DNA from: Acetobacteraceae bacterium
GTDB lineage: Bacteria; Bacillota; Sulfobacillia; JAIMBG01
DNA length: 39,452 bases
Assembly: GCA_023511555.1 (NCBI GenBank)
Contig: JAIMBG010000003.1
Coordinates: 1-39,452 of the forward strand
Direction: 5' to 3'
The position numbers and the translations under genes are program-made. The stretch's first letter is position 1; the number at the start of each line of letters is the position of its first letter. The notes under the pieces were generated by a model, which saw only the letters and a list, made by a program, of their open reading frames with translations, had not been told where the DNA came from and did no database searches. Positions 20,488 through 29,320 of this stretch are shown one piece after another.

Positions 20488-21381
20488 CTACGCCAGAAGC
20501 CCCTCCGGGCCCGCATAAACCGTAAGCCTTCCGCCGCGGGCAAACCCCACCAGCGTAAGCCCCAACTCCTGGGCCCGGGCCACGGCCCGATCGGTGGGGG
20601 CGGCCCGCGAGGCCACCATCCCCAGGCCCACCCGGGCCACCTTCTCCACCATGGCCTCCGACAGCCGGCAGCTCGCCACCAGGTAGACCCCGGCCGCGGC
20701 CGGCGGCGTGGCCGGGCCTCCGGCGCCGGGAGCCCCGGCCGCAGCGCCAGCCCGGCGAGCCCCCGACCCGCCGCCAGCGCCAGGCGCCCCAGCCCCGCCC
20801 CCAGGCGCCCAGCCTGCCCCGCCGCCGCATGCCCACCAGCCCACGACCTTGTCCACCGCCCGCCACCGGCTGAGGTCCTCCCGGACGACCAGCAGCTCCG
20901 GCCCGCGGGCCAGGCCGGCGCAGTGGGTGCCGCCGGTGGCCCGGTGCACCGCGGCCGCCCGGCCCAGCGCTTCCATGGCCTTCAGCACCTCCCCGGCGCT
21001 TACCCGCGGCCCGGGCGGCGGAGGGCCCTCGATCAGGCGCCCTGGCGGCGGCACGGCACCGCCGGAAGCTCCCTGGGGGGCAGGGCGCGGCCCCGGCCGG
21101 CTCCAGATCCGGGCCTCCCCGGAGGCGGCGTCTACCTCGACCCTTTCTACGGCCCCGGGGCCGGGGACCAGGCCCTCGGAAAGGACGTAGCCCCACACCA
21201 TCTCCTCCAGGTGGAGCGGGGAGCACTGGAGCCGCCCCAGATCCCGCCCGTCCAGCCAGATCCTGAGCCCGGACTCCCGCACCACCAGGTCGCGGCCTTC
21301 CACGGGCCGCCCCCCGCGGATCAGGCGCACCGGCACCCAGGTCGCAAGCGCATCGTCCCCCTCACTCCGCAGTCCTACCAC
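20488..21381 (-). CDS. fdhD: Formate dehydrogenase accessory protein FdhD with Ala/Gly/Pro-rich insertion
   Basis: LHLEEMVWGYVLSEGLV, ATGGTHCAGL, DKVVGWW, SCRLSEAMVEKVARVGLGMVASRAAPTDRAVARAQELGLTLVGFARGGRLTVY. Confidence 0.9.
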   Translation of the reverse strand: MVGLRSEGDDALATWVPVRLIRGGRPVEGRDLVVRESGLRIWLDGRDLGRLQCSPLHLEEMVWGYVLSEGLVPGPGAVERVEVDAASGEARIWSRPGPRPAPQGASGGAVPPPGRLIEGPPPPGPRVSAGEVLKAMEALGRAAAVHRATGGTHCAGLARGPELLVVREDLSRWRAVDKVVGWWACGGGAGWAPGGGAGAPGAGGGSGARRAGAAAGAPGAGGPATPPAAAGVYLVASCRLSEAMVEKVARVGLGMVASRAAPTDRAVARAQELGLTLVGFARGGRLTVYAGPEGLLA

Positions 21382-21886
21382 CTCCGCCGCCCCCGTCGGG
21401 CGCCTCCCTGGCGAAGCGGCGCAGGAGCCGCGACGCCTTATCGGGGGTGAGCCTCCCGAACGTCTGGTCGTCCACCATCATGGCCGGCGACAGCCCGCAG
21501 GCTCCGAGACAGGCCACCCTCTCCAGGGTAAACGCCCGGTCGGGGGTGGTGTCGCCCGGGGCGATGCCCAGGTCGGCTGACACCCGGCTCAGGATGCGCT
21601 CCCCGCCGCGCACGTGGCAGGCCGTGCCCAGGCAGACCCGGCACACGTGGCGGCCCCGCGGCTTGAGGTGGAACTGGGCGTAGAACGTGGCCACCCCGTA
21701 CACCTTGACCGCAGGCAACCCCAGGGCCCGGGCCGCCTCCTCCAGCGCCGGCCGGGGCAGGTATCCCATCTCCCTCTGGATGTCCTGGAGCAGGGGGATG
21801 AGCGCCCCCGGCTGCCCCCGATACCTGTCCAGCAGCGCGCCGAGCTTCCCGGAGTCCTCGACCGGTTCACCGCGCACGCCCCTCAC
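21362..21886 (-). CDS. NuoE-like [2Fe-2S] subunit of NAD-linked formate dehydrogenase
   Basis: GALIPLLQDIQREMGYLPRPALEEAARALGLPAVKVYGVATFYAQFHLKPRGRHVCRVCLGTACHVRGG...ERVACLGACGLSPAMMVD. Confidence 0.94.
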   Translation of the reverse strand: MRGVRGEPVEDSGKLGALLDRYRGQPGALIPLLQDIQREMGYLPRPALEEAARALGLPAVKVYGVATFYAQFHLKPRGRHVCRVCLGTACHVRGGERILSRVSADLGIAPGDTTPDRAFTLERVACLGACGLSPAMMVDDQTFGRLTPDKASRLLRRFAREAPDGGGGGGRTAE

Positions 21887-24590
21887 CCCCTTCGGCCTGG
21901 GCCGCCCGTGCCACGCGGGCCGCGCAGACCTTGAACTCCGGTATCCTGGCCACCGGGTCCAGGGCGGGGTTGGTGAGGAGGTTGGCCGCAGCCTCTGCGA
22001 AGTGGAAGGGGAGGAACAGGACCCCCCGCGCGGTGCGGTCGGTGACCTCGGCCCTCACCCGCACCCGGCCCCGGCGGGTCGAGACCTCTACCCAGTCCCC
22101 GTCCTCAACCTTGAGCCGCGCGGCGTCCTCGGGGTGGATCTCCACCCTGGCCTCGGGCCGGTGGGCGGAGAGCCCGTGCGACCGGCGGCTCATGGAGCCG
22201 GTGTGGTAGTGGTAGAGGATGCGGCCGGTGGTGAGCACCATGGGGTACTGGGCATCGGGCACCTCGGCCGGCCGCCGGTACTCCACGGGGATCAGCCGCC
22301 CCCGCCCCCGGGGGAACCGCTCGCGGTGAAGGACCGGGGTCCCGGGGTGGTCCGGGGAGGGGCAGGGCCAGACCAGCCCGTCCTCCCCCAGCCGTCCATG
22401 GCTCACGCCGCCGTATGTGGGCATGAGCCCCGCCATCTCCTCCATGACCGCCGCCGGGCCCCGGTACTGCCAGCCCTGGCCCAGGCGCGACGCCAGCTCC
22501 AGCACTATCTCCAGGTCGGGCCGGCTCCGGCCGGGAGGCTGCAGCGCCCGCCGCAGGAGCTGGATGCGGCGCTCGGTGGAAGTGAACGTGCCCTCCCGCT
22601 CGGCGAAGCTGGCGGCAGGCAGTACCACGTCGGCCAGCTTTGCCGTCTCGGTGAGGAAGATGTCCTGCACGGCCAGGAAGTCGAGGCGCTTGAGCGCCTC
22701 CTCCACGTGGCCCAGGTCGGGGTCGCTCAGCATGGGGTTTTCGCCCACGATATACATGGCCTTAAGCTCCCCGCGCCGCGCCGCCTCCATCATCTCCACC
22801 ACGGTGAGGCCGGGCTCGGCGGGGAGCCTGACCCCCCAGGCCCGCTCGAACCGGCCCCGGGCCTCGGGGTCGTCGACCCGCTGGTAGCCGGGCAGGTAGG
22901 CCGGGAGCGCCCCGGCGTCGCAGGCACCCTGCACGTTGTTCTGGCCCCGCAGCGGGTTGACCCCGCCGCCGTCGCAGCCCAGGTTGCCGGCCAGCATGGC
23001 CAGGTTGGCTATGGCCAGGACGTTGTCGGTGCCGGTGGTGTGCTGGGTTATGCCCATGGCGAAGAAGATGGCCCCGGGCCTGCGGGTGCCGTAGACCCTG
23101 GCGGCCCTGACCAAAAGCTCGGCGGGCACCCCGGTTATCTCCTCCACCCGCCGGGGGGGATAGGCCTCGAGCACGCGCGCCAGCTCGGCGAAGCCCTCGG
23201 TGCGCCCCTCCACGAACGCCGCGTCGTAGAGCCCCTCCTCAACCAGGACGTGGGCCAGGCCGTTGAGCAGGGCCACGTCCGTCCCGGGACGGTGCTGGAG
23301 GTGGATGTCGGCGCAAAGCGCCAGCTCGACCCGCCGGGGGTCGGCCACCAGCAGGGCGGCCCCGCGCCGGTGCGCCCGCCCGATGCGGGCGCCGATCACG
23401 GGGTGGGCCTCCACCGCGTTCGAGCCTATGACCAGCAGGGCCTGGGACCGGTCGATGTCGGCGATGGGGTTGGTCATGGCCGCGCTGCCGAACGCCATCA
23501 TCAGGCCCGCCAGGGTGGAGGCGTGGCACAGCCGGGCGCAGTGGTCCACGTTGTTGGTGCCCAGCGCCGCCCGGGCCAGCTTCTGAATGAGGTAATTCTC
23601 CTCGTTGGTGCACTTGGCGGAGCTCAGCACCCCCACCGCCTGGGGGCCGTGGCGGTCCCGGGCCTCTTTCAGCCCCCGGGCGGCCGCCTCCAGCGCCTCC
23701 TCCCAGCTCGCCGGCACCAGCCCGCCGTCCTTGCGCAGGAGCGGCTGGGTGAGGCGGTCGGGGCTGGAGAGGAAGTCCAGCCCGAACCGGCCCTTGACGC
23801 ACAGCAGCCCCTCGTTGGCCGGGCCCGGGGCGGGCGAGGCCCCGATGAACCGGTTGTCGCGGACGTGGAGGTAGAGGCTGCAGCCCACGCCGCAGTATGG
23901 GCAGATGGTGCGGACCCGGGTCTGCTCCCAGGCCCGGCCCTTGCCCACGAAGGCCCGGGGCATCAGCGCCCCCACCGGGCAGACGGCGGCGCAGTTGCCG
24001 CAGAAGAGGCAGGGGCTCTCCTCCAGGGGGACGTCAAACGCCGTGGTCACGCGGGTGGCGAACCCCCGGAAGGCGAAGTCCACGGCGCTCCGCCCCTGGC
24101 GCTCGGCGCACATCCTGATGCACCGGCCGCAGAGGATGCACTTTCTGTGGTCGCGGATGAAAAACGGGTTGCTGTCGTCGGGCGGGTAGTCCTTCCTTTC
24201 CCCGGGGTAGGTGGTGCGCTCCACCCCGTACTGGTAGGCGTAGCGCTGCAGCTCGCACTCCCCCGCCTTTTGGCAGGTGAGGCAGTCCTCGGGGTGGTTG
24301 GCGAGCAGCAGGCTGATGACGGTGCGGCGCGCCCTCACCACCCGCGGCGACTCGGTCTCCACCACCATGCCGTCCTGGACCGGGGTCACGCAGGAGGCCA
24401 GCAGGGTGCGGGCGTTCTTCACCTCGACCAGGCACAGCCTGCAGGCCCCGATGTCGCTGAGCAGGGGGTGGTGGCAGAGATGGGGGATGGCTATTCCCGC
24501 CTCCTCCGCGGCCTGGAACACCGTGGCCCCCGGCCGGGCCAGGACCTGAAGGCCGTTTATCTGGAGCTTGAGGCTACCCACGGGACTCAC
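21867..24590 (-). CDS. fdhA: Formate dehydrogenase alpha subunit (Mo/W-bisPGD, NuoG-like N-terminus, catalytic Cys)
   Basis: 907 aa; N-term 2Fe-2S/4Fe-4S region, TICPYCGVGCSLYLHV, NNVDHCARLCHASTLAGLMMAFGSAAMTNPIADID. Confidence 0.95.
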   Translation of the reverse strand: MSPVGSLKLQINGLQVLARPGATVFQAAEEAGIAIPHLCHHPLLSDIGACRLCLVEVKNARTLLASCVTPVQDGMVVETESPRVVRARRTVISLLLANHPEDCLTCQKAGECELQRYAYQYGVERTTYPGERKDYPPDDSNPFFIRDHRKCILCGRCIRMCAERQGRSAVDFAFRGFATRVTTAFDVPLEESPCLFCGNCAAVCPVGALMPRAFVGKGRAWEQTRVRTICPYCGVGCSLYLHVRDNRFIGASPAPGPANEGLLCVKGRFGLDFLSSPDRLTQPLLRKDGGLVPASWEEALEAAARGLKEARDRHGPQAVGVLSSAKCTNEENYLIQKLARAALGTNNVDHCARLCHASTLAGLMMAFGSAAMTNPIADIDRSQALLVIGSNAVEAHPVIGARIGRAHRRGAALLVADPRRVELALCADIHLQHRPGTDVALLNGLAHVLVEEGLYDAAFVEGRTEGFAELARVLEAYPPRRVEEITGVPAELLVRAARVYGTRRPGAIFFAMGITQHTTGTDNVLAIANLAMLAGNLGCDGGGVNPLRGQNNVQGACDAGALPAYLPGYQRVDDPEARGRFERAWGVRLPAEPGLTVVEMMEAARRGELKAMYIVGENPMLSDPDLGHVEEALKRLDFLAVQDIFLTETAKLADVVLPAASFAEREGTFTSTERRIQLLRRALQPPGRSRPDLEIVLELASRLGQGWQYRGPAAVMEEMAGLMPTYGGVSHGRLGEDGLVWPCPSPDHPGTPVLHRERFPRGRGRLIPVEYRRPAEVPDAQYPMVLTTGRILYHYHTGSMSRRSHGLSAHRPEARVEIHPEDAARLKVEDGDWVEVSTRRGRVRVRAEVTDRTARGVLFLPFHFAEAAANLLTNPALDPVARIPEFKVCAARVARAAQAEGGEGRAR

Positions 24591-26523
24591 CTCCCCGCCT
24601 GGGCGACCGGTCGCCTGGGGCAGCCGCCGCGGAGGCGGCAGGGTTTGGGCTGGCCTCCCCTGCGGGCGCCTCGTCCGGAGAGCCGGTCAGCACCGCGCCG
24701 AAGGCGCAGGCCGCCTCGCAGGCCCCGCACCTTATGCAGCGGGCCGGGTCGATGACGTGGGGCTCCTTCCTTACACCCGAGATGGCCCCGGAGGCGCAGG
24801 CATCCAGGCACTTGCCGCAGCCCTTGCACCGGGAGGGGTCGATGTAAAAGGCGCAGAGCGCCCGGCAGACCCCGGCGGGGCAGCGCCGATGCAGCACGTG
24901 GGCCTCGTACTCCTCGCGGAAGTAGCGCAGCGTGGTCAGCACCGGGTTGGGGGCCGTCTGGCCCAGCCCACAGAGCGACGACTCCTTGACCACCTGGGCC
25001 AGCTCCTCCAGCCGCTCCAGGTCTCCGGGCCGGCCCTCGCCCCGGGTGAAGCGGACCAGCATCTCCAGCATGCGCCTGGTGCCCTCCCGGCAGGGCACGC
25101 ACTTGCCGCAGGACTCGCTCTGCACGAAGTTGAGGAAGAACCGCGCCAGGTCCACCATGCAGGTGCGGTCGTCGAGCACCACCAGGCCGCCCGAGCCCAT
25201 CATGGCCCCCGCCTGGGTGAGCGAGTCGTACTCTATGGGGGTGTCGAGCAGGGACTCGGGAAGGCACCCGCCCGACGGCCCCCCGATCTGGACCGCCTTG
25301 AACCCCCGGCCCTCCTTGATGCCGCCGCCCACCTCGAAGATGAGCTCCCGGAGGGTGAGCCCCATCGGCACCTCGGGGAGCCCGGTGCGGGCGATCTTGC
25401 CCGTGAGCGCGAACACCTTGGTGCCCTTGCTCCGTTCCGTGCCCACGGCGGCAAACGCATCGCCGCCCCCCAGGATGATGGTGGGGACGTTGGCGTAGGT
25501 CTCCACGTTGTTGATGTTGGTGGGCTTGCCCCAGAGCCCCTGGATGGCGGGGAACGGCGGCCGGGGCCGGGGCATGCCCCTCTCCCCCTGGATGGAGGCC
25601 AAGAGCGCCGTCTCCTCCCCGCACACGAACGCCCCTGCGCCCTCCTTGATCTTGAGGTGGAAGTTGAAGCCCGTGCCCAGGACGCCGTCGCCCAGGATGC
25701 CCAGGTCTTCGGCCTGGGAGATGGCGAGGCGCAGCCGCGCCACCGCCAGCGGGTACTCCGCCCGGACGTAGAGGTACCCCTCGTCCGCGCCGATGGCAAA
25801 CGCGGCTATGATCATGCCCTCGATGACGGAGTGGGGGTCGCCCTCCATGACGCTCCGGTCCATGAACGCGCCGGGGTCCCCCTCGTCCCCGTTGCAAACC
25901 ACGTACTTCTTGTCGCCCGGGGCGCCGGCGGTGAACTCCCACTTGAGGCCGGTGGGGAAGCCGGCCCCGCCGCGGCCCCGCAGCCCCGAGCGCTTCACCT
26001 CGGCGATGATCTCCTCCCGGCTCATGGCGCTCAAGGCCTTCACCAGCGCGGAGTAGCCGCCGTGGGCGATGTAGTCCTCGATGTTCTCGGGGTCGATGAA
26101 GCCGCAGTTCTTCAGCACCACCCGGCGCTGCTTGGCGTAGAACTGCAGGCCGGGGTAGGGCCGCTCCGGCGTCCCCACCAGGCCCACCAGCCAGTCTTCG
26201 ACGCGGCGGCCGCCCACCACCTCTTCCTCCACCAGCCGGGGGACGCGGTCGGGGGTCATGTTGCCGTAGCTCCAGCGCTCGCCGTCGCGCTCTACGTCCA
26301 CCAGCACCTCGGCCTCGCAGAGGCCGATGCAGCCCACCCGGGCGATGTCCGCCCTGAGCCCGCGGCGGCCCAGCTCGGCCTCCAGGGCGGCCAGCACCTC
26401 CCTGCCGCCGGCGGCCACGCCGCAGGTGCCCAGCCCCACGATGAGGCGGAGGCCGTCCTTGGCCTGGGCCTTTTGGGCCAGCCGGTTCTGAAAGTCCTTG
26501 AAGTTGGCCAGGGTTAATCTCAT
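24574..26523 (-). CDS. NuoF-like NADH/FMN-binding subunit with N-terminal thioredoxin-like and C-terminal 2x[4Fe-4S] domains
   Basis: SGLRGRGGAGFPTGLKWEF, CNGDEGDPGAFMDRSVMEGDPH, ESCGKCVPCREGTRRMLEML, DPSRCKGCGKCLDACASGAI, DPARCIRCGACEAACAFGAV; ATG 26523. Confidence 0.95.
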   Translation of the reverse strand: MRLTLANFKDFQNRLAQKAQAKDGLRLIVGLGTCGVAAGGREVLAALEAELGRRGLRADIARVGCIGLCEAEVLVDVERDGERWSYGNMTPDRVPRLVEEEVVGGRRVEDWLVGLVGTPERPYPGLQFYAKQRRVVLKNCGFIDPENIEDYIAHGGYSALVKALSAMSREEIIAEVKRSGLRGRGGAGFPTGLKWEFTAGAPGDKKYVVCNGDEGDPGAFMDRSVMEGDPHSVIEGMIIAAFAIGADEGYLYVRAEYPLAVARLRLAISQAEDLGILGDGVLGTGFNFHLKIKEGAGAFVCGEETALLASIQGERGMPRPRPPFPAIQGLWGKPTNINNVETYANVPTIILGGGDAFAAVGTERSKGTKVFALTGKIARTGLPEVPMGLTLRELIFEVGGGIKEGRGFKAVQIGGPSGGCLPESLLDTPIEYDSLTQAGAMMGSGGLVVLDDRTCMVDLARFFLNFVQSESCGKCVPCREGTRRMLEMLVRFTRGEGRPGDLERLEELAQVVKESSLCGLGQTAPNPVLTTLRYFREEYEAHVLHRRCPAGVCRALCAFYIDPSRCKGCGKCLDACASGAISGVRKEPHVIDPARCIRCGACEAACAFGAVLTGSPDEAPAGEASPNPAASAAAAPGDRSPRRGGESRG

Positions 26524-26919
26524 GCGCCGCACCACCTGCCTTCGCCCCAGAATCCCCACAGCACCGCAGGGCGGTCGCCGACCGCAATCAAGACGCTTTG
26601 ACCTCGCCCAGGGACCCTGCGCCTCCACGGACGCCCGGCAAGCCTGTGCCGGCCGCCCCCAAGACGGCAACGGAGTTCCGCGTCCCTGCGGGGTGCCCCC
26701 CGCGCCCAACCGCGCACCGGACAGTTATTCTAGACCCCGGGAGGCTTCTCCTTCAGGGGGGAGAGAGGGGGAGGGGAAAGGAGGGAAGGGCGGTGTGTAC
26801 GAGATCAGATGACGCTCGCCTCCGGTGAACCGAAGCGCCGCAGGTGACTGTAATGCTTCCGGCCGTCAAGCGGGAGGTCTCGCCGCCAGGGGGGACCGCC
26901 AGGCGGGAGGTACGGGCGG

Positions 26920-27699
26920 TCAGGGCGTCGGGCCGCGCGCCCTGCCTCGGAGTCCCAGGAGCAGCCGCACGACGCTGATGGCGTTCTCGTCGGCCTCGAA
27001 CTCGTTGGCCTCGAGCACCACCGTGGCGCAGTCATCCTCGGTGAGAAAGCCGGTGATGGTGCGGTCCTCCAGGATCAGGCGCAGCCGGGCCCTGCCGAAG
27101 GGGCACCCGGCGGGGCCGCAGTAGGTGGCCTCCCGGAGCCCGGCCTCCACCAGGCGCAGCACCGCGGGGTCGTCGACGACGAACGACCCCGTGCGGGTGT
27201 CAACGGCGATGCGCCGCAGGCCCCGGATGTCGCCGGGGTCGAAGGGGCGCCAGGCAGCCAGGGCGTGGAGCCGCGAGGCGAGCGCGGGGGCGCGAAGGTA
27301 GGCGCCCCCGAAGTCCACCCAGCCCTTCCCCAGGGCGTGGACCACCACCACGCCCTCCTCCAGCGTCGTCGCCGCGGTTATCGAACGCTCGCCTTCGTAC
27401 AGAAGATCGAGCGCCACCCCGGTGAGGCGCCGGTGGCAGTCCTCCATCACCGGCGCCCCCTGCAGCAGTGAAGTCAGCTCCGCGATCGTGGCGGGGTCGC
27501 TGATGGTGGCCTCCCAGCGCGCCCCGAAGGAGCGGCAGACGGCGCGGAGCGGGACGGCGGCGGGAAGGCAAAACCGGCCTCCGGCGATGGTGGGCGGGTC
27601 GAGCCCGCCCGCCGCACTCAGAGCCGGCAGCGCGAGGGTAAGAAGCAGCCCCAGCGCCGAAAGCGCGGCCAAGAAGCGCTTCGAACCCATGGCGTTCAT
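26920..27699 (-). CDS. Secreted protein of unknown function
   Basis: MNAMGSKRFLAALSALGLLLTLALPALSAAGG signal-peptide-like N-terminus; paired Cys (FCLP/AVCRS, EDCHRR, YCGPAGCPF). Confidence 0.6.
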   Translation of the reverse strand: MNAMGSKRFLAALSALGLLLTLALPALSAAGGLDPPTIAGGRFCLPAAVPLRAVCRSFGARWEATISDPATIAELTSLLQGAPVMEDCHRRLTGVALDLLYEGERSITAATTLEEGVVVVHALGKGWVDFGGAYLRAPALASRLHALAAWRPFDPGDIRGLRRIAVDTRTGSFVVDDPAVLRLVEAGLREATYCGPAGCPFGRARLRLILEDRTITGFLTEDDCATVVLEANEFEADENAISVVRLLLGLRGRARGPTP

Positions 27700-27970
27700 C
27701 CCTCCGACGGCGGCGGCTCCACCAAGTATCCGCCACCGCAGACGGCCCGGCCTTTCCTGGGGGGGAGCCGGACTAGAAGGCCCCGGGCCCCGCTGCAGCA
27801 CGCGGGGAAGGGGCTTCAGGAGGTCCCCGTCGGTCTCAGGGGGGCTGGCTGAACAGCGGCGGTCTTCTGGACGGAGCTGGCGCGGCGTGCGATGGCGCGC
27901 AGCGGGGACAGGGCGTCACGGGCGTGTCCAGGGGTATGTGGGGCTTCAGGGTGGTGACAGCCCTGCCGAG

Positions 27971-28042
27971 GTGCTCAAGTCCTGCGGCAGCAGCCTGCCG
28001 TACGGCGTGCTCAGGGCCTGCGGCAGCAGGCTGCCCTACGAC
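27971..28042. repeat. Tandem direct repeat, 2 x 36 bp, 31/36 identical
   Basis: GTGCTCAAGTCCTGCGGCAGCAGCCTGCCGTACGGC / GTGCTCAGGGCCTGCGGCAGCAGGCTGCCCTACGAC. Confidence 0.85.
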
Positions 28043-28090
28043 GACGAACAAGGCGGTGGATAGTTGCTCCAGAACCGTACGCCGATGAGG

Positions 28091-29314
28091 TTAGGGCACA
28101 ACGAAGGTCACAATGCTCTCCCGCGAAGGTCTCCGCCCATACTTACCCATCTGCTGCGCGCTGTTGCCCCTGTACCTGACAGCGAGAATGCGGCGGCACG
28201 CGAGGCCAGCTTGTTCGCCCACCTCGGCGCACAACTCATCTACCGGGACCAGGACACCACAGTACTGAGCGTTTCCAACGACGACAGCCACCCTGGCTCC
28301 CGGAAGGCACACGCGACGGATCTCGCTCAACGCAAGATACATGTCGATGAAGTAGCCTTCCACCATAGCGGGAACCCGTCGATCTGTACTGGCGGCCTGA
28401 ATCAGGGACACAATCTCCCTTAGCGTCGAAGGTCGCTGGTACCCTCGAGGCACGGGGCGTTGCGGCCGGGCCTCGGGATGAGAGTGAAAGCTCTGGTATC
28501 GGAGCGCCCGAGTCTGCTCCCAGTTCAAGAACGCTAGCATGAGTTCAACGCCGAACACCCTGGTATAATCATGTCGGTTGGGATAAGGCGGAGAAGTGAT
28601 GACTGCTGTAAACACGCGTCCCGTGACAGGCAGTCGCCGCGCGTCGGCCTGTTCCACCGCCCATTGAGACCCGGAAGGACGATGAACGCGGTTGAGGTCG
28701 GAGAGCATCATGCCTAGGCGCTCAGCAAGGGCGTGGGGGAAGGTGTGTGCTGGCGCTCTCGTCTTCACCCATTTAAGCCAGCCGCCCGCGGGTATGGCTC
28801 GGCTGTACCGGGGTATCACGCCCAGCACGCCGAGTCTAAAAAAGTCCCTCTCGGGTTCAGATAAGGGCAGCTCAGCTATGGTAGCAAGGGCGGAGGCGAA
28901 GGTACCTAGCAAACGGCCGGGCAGCGCCCTTCTTACCAGTTGGGAGTAGCGTCCATGAGCACGACCGGGCTTACCAAGGGAGTCAAGCAGTCGGGAAGAG
29001 AGCGCGGAAAGCCGCTTGACGTCCAAGTCGCTGACCTTTGTTCTCGCTGCGAGGACGGCCAGGGGCGAAAGGTCAAACCCGGTCGCGGGTACACCCTGTT
29101 CACGCGCGGCAAGTACCGTCGTCCCGGCCCCGACGAACGGATCCAGCACGCGATCCTTGGCACCCAAGTTCCACTCCTCAAATAACGCGTGTACTAGGTC
29201 GCTGGAGAAGCTGTGGGGAAACACGTACCAGCGGTGAATGGGCTTGGAGTGAAGACCGTGGGGGGTCACCCAAGGTCCCCAGGCTGGGCGTTCCTCTACC
29301 GCATAAGTGGGCAC
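28091..29314 (-). CDS. DNA methyltransferase (amino-methyltransferase with TSPPY motif)
   Basis: VLDPFVGAGTTVLAAREQGVPATGFDLSPLAVLAA (motif I) and VFTAVITSPPYPNRHDYTRVFGVELMLAFL (motif IV). Confidence 0.9.
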   Translation of the reverse strand: MPTYAVEERPAWGPWVTPHGLHSKPIHRWYVFPHSFSSDLVHALFEEWNLGAKDRVLDPFVGAGTTVLAAREQGVPATGFDLSPLAVLAARTKVSDLDVKRLSALSSRLLDSLGKPGRAHGRYSQLVRRALPGRLLGTFASALATIAELPLSEPERDFFRLGVLGVIPRYSRAIPAGGWLKWVKTRAPAHTFPHALAERLGMMLSDLNRVHRPSGSQWAVEQADARRLPVTGRVFTAVITSPPYPNRHDYTRVFGVELMLAFLNWEQTRALRYQSFHSHPEARPQRPVPRGYQRPSTLREIVSLIQAASTDRRVPAMVEGYFIDMYLALSEIRRVCLPGARVAVVVGNAQYCGVLVPVDELCAEVGEQAGLACRRILAVRYRGNSAQQMGKYGRRPSRESIVTFVVP

Positions 29315-29320
29315 TAGCGT

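Noticed and set aside
23526-23528. Selenocysteine in FdhA
   Set aside because: Codon is TGC (Cys), not TGA; no SECIS needed.
21687-24755. 1022-aa plus-strand ORF (and similar long plus-strand ORFs such as 24568-26517, 8630-10615, 15684-17231, 13039-14427, 2711-3982)
   Set aside because: Shadow ORFs antisense to well-supported fdhA, nuoF-like, groEL, moeA and cstA genes in very high-GC DNA; His/Gly/Arg/Pro-rich translations without recognisable domains.
26795-26900. Riboswitch-like stem-loops (GCGCTTCGGTTCACCGGAGGCG) upstream of the FDH operon
   Set aside because: A hairpin is visible but I could not match any riboswitch consensus; cmscan would be needed.
27971-28042. CRISPR array
   Set aside because: Only two abutting 36-bp units with no spacers between them and no cas genes nearby.
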